Positions 1 to 10,300 of a stretch of 11,810 nucleotides of DNA are shown one piece after another (position 1 is the first letter of the stretch; each line of letters starts with the position of its first letter). The stretch spans positions 1 through 11,810 of the forward strand of contig JAOXYB010050069.1 of the NCBI GenBank assembly GCA_028565635.1, in the 5' to 3' direction. The notes under the pieces were generated by a model. That model was not told where the DNA came from. It did no database searches and saw only the letters and a program-made list of their open reading frames with translations. This stretch comes from Phoronis ovalis (taxonomy: Eukaryota; Phoronida; Phoronidae). The position numbers and the translations under genes are program-made.

Positions 1-215
1 ATGAAAGTGGGTACGCATGTTCCAACAAAATTTCGCGTGAAAGGGTATGTTTTTCGAACCGCCGGCGCGTAATGCGCATTACGTGCTTAGGCTAAAATCA
101 CGAAAAGGGGTGTTTTTTTGGAGGTGACACTTCCTAAGGGGTATATTTTTTGCAGAATTTCACTTCGTTAGGGGCTTTTGTAAAGTCATGTTGGAACATG
201 GGTACCCACTTTCAT
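1..215. mobile_element. Foldback / MITE-like element with 27-bp terminal inverted repeats
   Basis: Positions 1-27 are the reverse complement of 189-215 with one mismatch in 27 (the mismatch is at 201). The 160-bp interior has no coding potential. It holds a perfect 16-bp palindrome at 68-83 and G-rich AAGGGG-type motifs at 105-150. Size, inverted ends and lack of an ORF fit a non-autonomous DNA transposon. It abuts a reverse-transcriptase fragment, as if inserted into it. The left end coincides with the window edge, so the true boundary and any target-site duplication cannot be seen. I cannot name the family. Confidence 0.65.
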
Positions 216-221
216 ATTGAC

Positions 222-455
222 CACCCCCTCTGGGGTATAGCTCCACTGTCTGGGACCCGTACACTGACAAGAAAATCAACAAATCGAGATGGTACAGAGA
301 CATGCAGCAAGATTCGTTGCTAATCCTTCTCGAAGAACATCCAGTGTAGGCGAAATGTTGGACGACCTAAAGTGGAGATCACTGACCAAGATACAGATGT
401 GACAGCATACTGATGAAGCCCCTACAAAATCACCAATGGACTATAGTAGCAATAC
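222..455 (+). pseudogene. Decayed non-LTR retrotransposon reverse-transcriptase fragment (Jockey/CR1-like C-terminal region)
   Basis: Three short stretches in three frames read like the thumb/C-terminal part of Jockey/CR1-type reverse transcriptases. YSSTVWDPYT is encoded at 236-265. QRHAARFVAN followed by SVGEMLDDLKW is encoded in a second frame within 283-399, before a stop at 400-402. YKITNGL is encoded at 423-443 in a third frame. In the family, these blocks follow one another as SxVWDPYT, then VQRRAARFV, then a W-containing block and LYKI. At least two frameshifts and a stop break it here, so it is inactive. The upstream part is missing where the 1-215 element begins. The clade assignment rests on remembered family motifs, not on a search. 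Confidence 0.75.
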
Positions 456-645
456 TGATAGTCTTGGCTTCATGACCCTGCGGTAGTAGGCTGGGTCATG
501 GCCCAGATAATTTATAAAACTAGTAGAGGTTATACTTATAGCCTCTTGCAAAAACACAAAAAATTCAAACAAAAATTGTTTTCTTGTTTCTCTCTGATAC
601 TCCTTCTTGTGCTACCTGCCATTTGAAACTTGATAATACTCCTCA

Positions 646-724
646 GGTGACTTTAGCATACAAGATGGATATTTCTCGTTGGTCTGAGTGGTAATGTCAA
701 TGAGTTTGTATGCTAAAAGTCACC
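646..724. repeat. Inverted repeat / hairpin upstream of C8orf76
   Basis: The 18 bases at 646-663 (AGGTGACTTTAGCATACA) are complementary to 706-724, with one extra A in the right arm. The loop is about 42 nt. Pairing continues imperfectly outwards to about 630 and 750. It may be the core of a small decayed foldback element. No protein is encoded. Confidence 0.6.
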
Positions 725-1098
725 TTGACTCTGCTTGAGAGTATTTGACAAACAACGAAACGAGACTAGAGTCTAGAGTCAAGATCGACAACAATTTTTG
801 GTTTGATTTTTTTGACATGAGATAAAACAAGACTTCTTACCAATCTATTCCTTAAGAGTGTATGCTCTGAAATACACAAAACTATAGATTCACAAAAAAA
901 TGATAAACATGGGAATAAACAGTGGCGTTTGAGCTAATCACACATGCATTGATAGCAGGCGGCATGGGGCGTTGCGTTGGGCGTTAAATTTGAGTAGCGA
1001 TGAGTAAACGACTAAAATGTTGCGCGAAAACTATAACGAAAAAAGTTAGTTTACATTAAAAGAAACTCATATTAAGAAGTTAATTAAGTGTAGTTAGT

Positions 1099-1107
1099 TA
1101 TATAAAG
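1099..1107 (+). promoter_or_regulatory. Possible TATA-like box for C8orf76
   Basis: A TATATAAAG-type stretch lies about 100 bp before the C8orf76 start codon, which would give a 5' UTR of roughly 70 nt. The surroundings are AT-rich, so this could be chance, and housekeeping-type genes often lack a TATA box. It is offered only as a candidate. Confidence 0.25.
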
Positions 1108-1202
1108 ATAAAGTAATAACTATATTATGGCGACTTGTGCACACGAACAAAAAATGTTTTAGGCTTCAGTTTAATCTTAATATTGTATTTTGTTGCCGCG
1201 TA

Positions 1203-1313
1203 ATGGATTTCAGCTTTGATGATTCCTTATTTGAAGACCACTGTGACGAGACACGAAAAGAAAATGGCAAGGAAAACCAAAAATCATGGAGCGTGAAACA
1301 CTGTGATTCAATG
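1203..1313 (+). CDS. C8orf76: C8orf76 coding exon 1 (residues 1-37)
   Basis: It begins at ATG 1203 and ends before a GTAATG donor, with the intron in phase 0. The acidic MDFSFDDSLFED start matches the human N-terminal FEDSVFEE block, and the following KHCDSM lines up with human KLCEPQ just before WF. It is separated from exon 2 by 4021 bp. The next in-frame stop lies just past the donor (1326-1328), so splicing here is required. Confidence 0.8.
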
Positions 1314-4300
1314 GTAATGTTTTGTTGAACAATGACAATTTTGGTTTGAATTTTTTGACACGGTGATTGCTTTTTCAAGCTATAAGTAATAAGTATAACT
1401 TCTACTTGGTTCCTACCGTAGTGTAGACAAGTACCATGTCTTCTATGTGACGGCGGATAAATAGTATATCAGGAGCCAAAACAGCTGACGTGGTTGGCTA
1501 ACCGTAGTGGGGCCATGAAGGACCGGGACTATGAGCTCAAAATTCACACTCTTTTTTGGGGCCTGTATGCATGAGCTCAAAATGGATACTAAGCCTGTAT
1601 GGAACCTTTTAGATTTTTATCTTGCATTCAAGATGATCACCTACCGGGTGAGTGCAGTCCATTGTGGTAACTTCACTTTCAGCGTATGGACATGGGGCAC
1701 ATAAATAAACAAGTTGAAAATAAGTGCACTAAAATTTTGCTTCATGCTTTTATTATATCTTGATTGTTTTTTGGCATGTTCTCAAATGTGGCCTGGCATG
1801 GTCTCTAGTACCCTGGGTATCAATGATTTTTGCTGCTTATTACAATGTGTACTTAATTACTTCAATGTGTATACTTATACCCCAGACGCGGTTACAAAGT
1901 TTCTACCGTTTTCTAGAACACGGTCACGGAATTTCTGGGAGAAAACGTTCCATGATGACCCTATGAAAATCAGGCTTCTTGTTTCTTGGATAACGGTCAA
2001 AGGTTCCTGATCGTTCTCTTCGGCTATGAACGGTTCGGAACGGTTTCCTTGTTCCTTCGGTTCCTTGTTTGCTTTACCCCGTATGAGACCCGGATTAACT
2101 TATTTGAATGTACTGCCGGGATGTACTAGCTATAATATGTTAATGAGTGTTCCTACTACAGGTATTTAATTATCCCGCATACCAAATTGAATCCGTCTCT
2201 TTAACAGCATTAGCAACGGTAAGATAATAAAGTTTAATCATTTCGGTGATACGGGTGTGATTAAAATGATCGATTGTATGAAATTGAAATAACCACTATA
2301 AATAATTCGGTGTTTTGTCCAATGATATTAAATCAAAATTCACAAGTCTAAAATAAACTCAAATGTATCTTACAGATGGTTCAAACATAATTATAACATA
2401 ACATGACCTGTGCTGTTATTTTTTAAAAACAAATATCTCACATGTTATAAAAATGGGAAATGACATATAAATAACAAATTTTAAAATACGGAGCGTGCGA
2501 AAATTTATTTTCTGATAAACTTGAAATCAAGACCCAGGAATTAAGCTCAGCTTCCAACACTAAAACTACTGTAGCCAGCTCTCAGCCGAACTTCTCTAAA
2601 ATAGGGAATGCAATTTCCCTGAAGTAAGAAATAAACGGTTAATTGCAGGTGTTCTTACAGCTGTCATGTGACTCTAATTGTATATACATTTTGCAGATTT
2701 GAGAAAAATTTTATTATTTAATATAGATGAGATAGGGGTAACATATGTGATGATTATGAATTTAGAAACTCAAAAAATCCTTGTTTCATAATTATTATTT
2801 ATTTTTTTTAAATAGAATTTTTCAATTTTTCACAATTTACAAAAAACTGAAAATTATTTGTTTTCAATGTTTTTGAAAGAAAATAATAAATATGTAATCT
2901 CAAACAATAAATCTGAGGTTTTGTCGATGGGTCTTAACATAAAATTAAATAGTTAATAAACCAGTACCTGTATGCAAATATCAAACACCTGAGACGGTAA
3001 GGACCTAGTTTGTTACATATAAAGCGAGGCGTGTTTAGGTCATCAAATTGCTATTTCTAAATGGTGCTGACTTGGTGGAAAGAAACGACTCTAATTTAGA
3101 AACGGTCACAACTTTACTCTGTATCCGCACCTGCTTACTCCGAGTATCTAAAGCCATTTTTACCTGTATATATCTATTCAAGGTATGTTACAATGTACAA
3201 GTAGCCTGGCCTCATAACTTCAAACCCCTGCAATAGCTGTAACTACCCTGGACATAATAACATTTTTAACAGTGGGTATCAATGGTTTTTCTAGCTACTA
3301 CCTAAAGCATAATATTTTAGAAAATTTACTGTAAATTATTATTCAGAGGTAAACCACATAACCTACAGATATACATGTGTTTTAACAGTAAAAAAGATTA
3401 CATAACAAGTTGCAGATGTCATGAGTAGATACAAAAATGTAAAACTCACTGTGGTAAGTTCACATTTTAAAAATTATTGTAGATACATGTACATGAATAG
3501 ACACATAGTTAAGTAAACATTTTAATAATCATTTTAGATACATTTAATACATACACACAGCTAAAAATCACTCTAGATACCCAGGTTAAGTACACATTGT
3601 AGAAATCATTGATACCCAGGGTACTTTGTAACCATACTTGTACACAAATATAAAGTTACAATTTTTTTCTGACAACGAAATTTGCTTCTGTAAGTCATGA
3701 TTTACGGAATCGTAACTTCACGATGTTTCTGACAACAGGACCCAGTATCAGGAAATTGTGGTGATTAGAAAAATCATTGACACCCATGGTTAAAAATGCT
3801 ATTATGTCCAGGGTAGTTACAAAATTTTACATAATAAAAATTGTTAAAAAGCTATTGCAGGGGGTTAAAGTTATGAGGCCAGGCTACGTGTACATTGTAA
3901 CATACCTTGTATAGGTATACACAGGTAAAAATCGCTTTAGATACTCAGGACCGGTAAGTACACATTGTAATAAACAGCGAAAATCATTGATACTCAGGGT
4001 ACTAGAGGCCAGGTCAGGCCACTAGAGACAGACTAGGCATGCCATGCCAGGCCACATTTGAGAACATGCCGTTTTAAGTTGTACTTTATTTCAAGTTCTG
4101 ATAAAACAATAAGCAAATCGCAAATAAAAATGTAACAGCACCAAAGTATGTAAAATGAGAGACTAATAAAAGATTGAAGTAGAAAAATTCATATGCTGAT
4201 GAAAGTATAGATAAATGTAAAATAACAATTAAAGTTTTGGCAGTTTGTAAATTACTTACATCATGCAAAAAATAACTACTATTGATCTCATAATGTATAT

Positions 4301-7300
4301 ATAATCGAAATTCCGCAATAACTTTGGTAAAAACAAAATTTCCTTCAAGACACCTGGATAAAAGTGAAAATGGCGACACCACCTAGTGTAGAATGTGGTA
4401 TTTTGAATTTTTCAAATGCTCACTTTTTTATTGAAAATGTAAAAAGTTTGGACGGACATCTAGCATTGAAAACAAATATTCTCACTAGATGTCGCCAGAA
4501 ATCAGTAGGAGGGTAGTCAGAGGAGCTTTATGCACAAGGGACAGTGTCAAAACACACGAAATATGCAGAATCACTGTACGATGATTATCACAGTTTTTCT
4601 ATGTGACATGTAAAACATTCCATTAATTGAGCTGAAATTCTTTTCCACAACGTTTACAAAGTGTAAATATGTGTGTGACTGTTTTTTTTCCTCGTGAAGT
4701 TTCAAAATATTATTCATAACTTGTTTGGTATAATCGGATAGTTTGCTTTTCAGCTTTTCTTTTGGAGTATCCCTTAGTAAAGTTCATATTACGCAAGTGC
4801 CAGACAAAAGATTATTTACACGGTTGCTGGTATTTCTGAATTGATATGCAAATTACCATCGTTTTCCTCGAGTGTTGATTTCCCATGTAAAGTGAGTGCT
4901 ACGACATCTGGCGAGATACTTGTTTTCTAGGTTGATTTTACAAGTTTTTAAAACATTTTTCATAAAGAAATGAGCATTTGAAAAATTCAAAATACCACGT
5001 TCTACATTAGGTGCTATCGGCGTTTTCACTTTTATTCAGGTGCCTTGGAGGAAATTATGTTTTTCTCAACGTTATTGTGGAATTTTGATTATTTATACAT
5101 TATGAGATCAACAGTAGTAAACATTACTTAAACAAAATCACCCTGAAGAAAATACCAAGTTTTTTGGTGGTGAATGTTTTGCTGGTTAAGAAATGACAGA
5201 TATGACTACTTTCATACATCTTTTAATTTGAAAGGTGAGGCAGAGTCCCCAGCAGAGCCGAACCAGGTAGAGTTTTCACTGTACCACGGCATTATTACCT
5301 TGAAGGGTACTATAGCTATCCACTTCTCTTTCAGTGGTTCAACAGTGCCACTGTGGCTACAAGCATGGATGCCCAAGAGAGAATGCAGGTGTTGAAATAT
5401 CAAGCAGATGTACTGTATCATCAAAAACAATTTCACATGTCGTGTGATGCATACCACTCTTTACTAGGTAATTGGAACAATACAATACTTGGGAACATAT
5501 TAAGGGTAATTTGCCTTATGCTACTTTTCAAACTGTCATTGTAGCTTGTAATAATGGAAAATCTATTTTCAAATAAAAAGGCACAGCAGTTTCAATGTCC
5601 AATGAACGGGAGTGACCGGAATGTTTGTATTTCAAAAGACTATTTGCATCTACTAGGTGGCATTTGTGGTCGTAAGGTTGAAAATTACACCCCTACAGTA
5701 AACAACGACATATCTGGCATCATATACCTACAACCACTTTAAATGACAGTGCCCCCCCCCCCCCACTAGGTCTTTGATATATATGGTGGATTGAACAGGT
5801 ACAGGTATCGTGCAACTATTATTTAAATTTCTTGCTTGCTTTTGTTTTTACAGAAATGCTTCCAAGCAACAATGTTGTAATGCGTAAGGAAGTGCAGGAA
5901 AATATTATTAGATGCTTATTGGCTAAAGGAGAACCAGAAAAGGCTTTACAAGCTATGAGCAAATTGGTATGATGCTACTTGTGCATGGAATAAACAAAAG
6001 CTCTGAGATTTCTTAGTCCAGGGCCACTGTCTTTCATAGTAGCTATATACATGTGCTATCTCATAGCCCTTTTTTACAGCTTTAACATGTACAGTTGGTC
6101 CAATGTTATTTGCTACAGAGACATGCTCCGTCCCTAGAGTAAAATCTAATAAGATTCTAACTTTAAGCAATTTCTTTATTGCTCTTACTGTGTAACTCAA
6201 CACTGTTTTTATCAAAAGTTCTCACATGCTACTTTTCAGTGCTAAACGACAATTAATAAAACATCGATACCATTTAAGTGGTTCAGCCTCTGTTCTTGTG
6301 ATTGCAGCTGAATGCCTCCAACAGGCTAATTGATATTCAGCACAACTTACTAGTTAAAATATTTAGTGAAAGTCCTATTTAATTAAAACCGTGGGACTGA
6401 AGAAATATGTACAAATAAACAAATATGTATATGTAAGCCTTTAATTCGTTCCCGTTCGCCTATTCCTGTCCGTTGCGTGGTAACTGGTGAAAAATCGTAC
6501 ACTAACGCTTGTCCATTCTTCGCCACATGTGTCTGTATTGGAAACAAACAAGCGTGAATACTAAACGTACACATGAACATGCATTTAGCTACATTCTGTT
6601 GTGGTCAATAAGGGAGAACAGTGCAGTTCAAGTTTCCTACCACCAGTCACTCATGTAATGCTGTATTAAAGTCATAAATCTACATCAAAATGTAACATCA
6701 GGGTAGCATATGAATTGTATGTAATTGCATATGTACAATATTACCAAATAATGACTGAGGATAAGCTTAAAGGTTTTGGCTATATAATCTGCAGTACAAA
6801 AAAAAACATGCTGTCTAAATAATGGGTGTTCGTGTGTGGTGAAACAAGTGGCTAAAGTTCCTACACACATTTGTGACATTTAAAAAAATGTTACCCACTA
6901 TAAAACTTAAATAAAGTTTGACTAGATAATTCTACAATTTTATGTTTAGAAAACAAAGTCATAAATTTTGCATGGCGAAGCAAGTGGCTACTAGTCCTAC
7001 GCAAATTTAAGACACTTAAAAGATAATTATGTTACCCGCCTTAAAACTTATATGTTAACAAAGTCTAACCTAGTTGATAATACTATAATTTTTATATTCA
7101 GAAACAAGCTTACCAAGCTTCGAATTAAAAGATGTGTTAAAAGTTATTATAAAAAAAATAAACTAGAGGTCTCTTTCTTAATCTAAGTTGTTATCCTACA
7201 TGTTTAATATCTTACTGAGATAAAAAAAGACTCTGTGTTTCATATTCCTGTATCTAAATATATTTTGTATTGTAAAGCAGGCGAATTTGCATTATCTAAA

Positions 7301-10300
7301 ACAGATGCAAGTATGCTATAATATATCACTTTTTATTCATGCTTCCTCCAGTTATTACTAGACTGATTGCAGTACCACTTACTGACATTAATTTGATTTT
7401 GTCCTGAGCAATCAATCTGGGAATTGGCGGGCAACGGACATGGATCAGTGGTTGACATTGCTCAGACACGAATCAGCACTGGAATCTGCGGGAATAGTCG
7501 CGCAGACAGGAATTAATGAACGGCCATAAATTAGTGGCCGGACATGAATTTGAGTGTTACATATACATTTGTTTGTGGCCAAAAGGTCATGCATATTAAT
7601 GAGATAAGTCCGTTTCTACAACTGTGGTATTTTACAGAATTTTGGGAATTCACCAGAACATCGAACAAATAGGCTATTACTTTTCAAAGAAGCTTACAGT
7701 CGAATGAAAAATATTAAAGGTAATATATAAAAAATATGAATTTGTTGCCTGTTTAGTCATTTCAGATAAACATTTTGTAAGTTGCACAATCAAGAATCCG
7801 GAGTTGTTTCATTCAAACTAGCATCTGTGTGTTGTAATGACAAAACTGTATTATAAATTAAACATTATCTGCTGCAGCAATAAACTTAGTTAACTGATTT
7901 ATAAATGACTTAGCAGGGTCAACTCGGGCAGTAAATGTTTTAAAACATTCAACAATTCAGTGAATGCATGTTAGAAAAAATATCTCCTCGAATTAACATA
8001 AACTAGCATGACTCGCATTTTGATACTGTCATTGGAGTATCAAAATGAGAGCTTATTCTGCAACCATACTGAAAACCAGGGAATTTTAGTATAATCATCC
8101 TAACTAGCCTCCAGACTGTACTGATATATCTGATATGTCTTTAATTACCAGTTAACTGTTTTCTTTTCAGACTTACTGCTTACTCTGCAACATTTAGTAA
8201 ATCTTCATCTCATCAATTTTTATTACTGGTTGGAGTTAGCAAATGCTTATATTATGGATTACTCATCTAGTCATCAAGCAATCACTGACCAAGTCTGTCA
8301 TCTGAATTTGAGATGTTGCCCTGGCGAAACATGTAAATTACAAAATTTTGATTTGAGTTGTGCACATTCCATTGGTACAAATGTTAAAACATGTCTTAAT
8401 ACGTCGGAGGATACACAGGCGTTAAATCTTGAAAACATGAATTCTAAATGTGACCAAAGTACATCTGAAGAGTTTACGCTACAAAATGGAATTCAGAATT
8501 GCATTGGCACCAGTTGCCACACGGAGATAACTTGTACCTCACCCAAAAGGAAAAATGCATTGAAGGATCAAACACTTTTTGGGAATTATTGTGCAAGCAG
8601 TGTTCTCTCCGTGCATTTAATAGATAGATTTAATTATTTCCGTAATGTTTGTACTGTACTTGGCCCTGAACACAAGATAGTGATTGCCACTTGCCTACTA
8701 CGTGCAAGGTAAACAATATTTCAGTCTATTTATAAAGAATAGACTAGTTTCGCAACAACCTTATAGCAATCCAATTTTTTTCTATTGGTTTCTGGAAATA
8801 TAAATTAGAGACGTTTTGTCTGATTTCTGCTGGTGAGTGTATGTTTTGTAAGAACTGCAAATTCATATACTTTTCCTCTGGTTTCTATTGGCTGTACTGC
8901 TTTTAGTTGTTTAGTAAGGGATGGAGGCAATGCCAAAACAGAAACATGGGTGTATATTCGGTTTCTAATCAATCTGTTTACATAATTATATAATAATTTT
9001 GTTATCTGTGTTGCAAGTGGTTGGGATCTTTTAAATTACACTCTCACTTCTTCTCCAAATGGTAAAGTGGACTTGTCACAAAACAAAGCAGAGGTAAACT
9101 ATGCAACAAATTTTAAATAGAAAGTGGAACCAGTTTTGTTCAAACATGGATTTAATATAATTCTGTAATGTTTATTTTCAGATTATGCAGTAAATTTTCT
9201 TTTCATCAAACAGCATCATTTGGTAGGTTGAGAGTGTTTGAAATGCAAAAACAAGTAAGTGTTGTATCCTCTCTACCTACAAGGTCGCCTCCATAAGGAG
9301 ACAAGTTGACCAGATACTTTTCACTTTTATAACGCTAGATGACCTTAGTCATTGTATGTTTATTATATTTAATTCTCATGATAATGTAATTGCAGCTTTC
9401 ATTTATTTGAGGTTTTATAGTTTGGTAGGAATGGTTCAAAATATTTTATACACATTTGCTGTAAACATGTGACCCAGGCAATTTTGCTGCAACATATTAA
9501 AAATACTGCTAATGAATCAATTCAAAGTTTTTGAAACATTTAAAAGTAAACTTTCAAACTGTTCAAGTATTGATTTTTTATCTTGTAGATGGAACATACA
9601 CTGGACCAGTTGAAGTTAACGTCTGATCAAGAAGAAAGAGCTACTAAGGTAAAAGTGTAATTTCATTCTATGTTCAGAATTCAGTCGCACCTTTCTGTAT
9701 GCATATGCATTCGGAAAATCTTCGTACAAAACAAACCTTTGTACAAACTTCTATTTTGGATAAATTGTGGTATTTGAAATGGTGGGACTACATTCAATAG
9801 GATTTTATATTCTCAATTCACTTATAAATGTCCATGTGGAAATGAAAATTACTGTTAAATTTGGTGTAATAGCTGGATAATTAATATTACTAAGTTGTTT
9901 TTTTTTCTGCTTAGTAACTTGTATATGAGGAAGTACTTGTATATTTGAAACAAGGCTTGTACATTTGAAACAAGGTTAAATTTATAAGAACTTCTATTGC
10001 ACTGAAGTCTTCCGTTTGATTTAGAAATATAAATTTTGGACTTATTTGAACTTTAACAGATCGTTATTATGTAAGTATTTAAGTCCTAAAAACAATTTTC
10101 GTGGTTTGTTTCGATGATTCTGATCATAACCTTGTTTTAGTTGGATCTTCGTTTCAGAAGTGTTGATTCATATTGTATGCATACTCTCCAGGTCTTGTTA
10201 AGAACTTAGTTTAGCAATCGAAGTTGCAGTAGTTGTTTTGTTAAAAAACAGGATTAATTTGCAATTTTTTTTGAAATTGTTGTTCCTTTTTATTCCAGTT

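Larger units (their letters stand above)
456..1202 (+). other. Upstream region of C8orf76: no gene seen
   Basis: No open frame with recognisable protein similarity. It contains a small hairpin (471-478 with 493-500, 8-bp arms), a larger imperfect hairpin at about 630-750 (listed separately), and an AT-rich tract leading to the first exon. The 5' untranslated region and promoter of C8orf76 should lie in the last few hundred bases. No coding exon of a divergent upstream gene was recognised. Confidence 0.5.
1711..4097. mobile_element. Large complex foldback element (outer inverted repeats) in intron 1
   Basis: 1711-1855 is the inverted counterpart of about 3965-4097. The core is perfect over 29 bp (1773-1801 against 4042-4070), and homology continues through TACCCTGGGTATCAATGATT (1809-1828) to GTACTTA at 1849-1855. 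The right arm has about 30 extra bases around 4006-4040. Outermost pairing is CAAGTTGAAAATAAGTGCA-like against 4078-4097. An inner inverted repeat (3134-3300 against 3765-3955) continues the right arm without a break. The arms, some 145 and 165 bp in two blocks, carry no protein. Read as a decayed non-autonomous foldback-type DNA transposon of unknown family. Confidence 0.7.
5967..7637 (+). other. C8orf76 intron 3 (1671 bp)
   Basis: GT-AG intron bounded by TTGGTATGA and ATTTTACAG. It holds the 136-bp tandem duplication and the decayed short-unit array listed separately. Elsewhere it is AT-rich and no coding sequence was recognised on either strand. Confidence 0.6.

Noticed and set aside
1714-2010. 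98-codon open frame on the + strand in intron 1
   Set aside because: It runs through the left arm of the foldback element and into the inserted segment. No similarity to a known protein was recognised, and the frame is not kept in the inverted copy.
4086-4382. 98-codon open frame on the - strand
   Set aside because: It overlaps the left arm of the second inverted repeat. The other arm lacks the same uninterrupted frame, and the translation resembles no family I know.
4846-4853. ATGCAAAT octamer (POU-type site) in the spacer of the second element
   Set aside because: A single 8-bp match in AT-rich DNA has no weight by itself.
5174-5457. Open frames on both strands over the exon-2 acceptor
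   Set aside because: Shadows of C8orf76 exon 2. They read through the TTTCAG splice site, while the 5335 frame matches the human protein.
5554-5742. 62-codon frame within intron 2
   Set aside because: No recognisable motif, wholly between a good donor and a good acceptor, and adding it would break the C8orf76 alignment.
5946-6879. Three minus-strand open frames in intron 3
   Set aside because: Short, unrelated to known proteins, and without matching splice context; expected by chance in this length.
8012-8051. Possible microRNA precursor
   Set aside because: The stem is only 15 bp with a 10-nt loop. Animal precursors usually have over 20 paired bases, so it is kept only as a hairpin.
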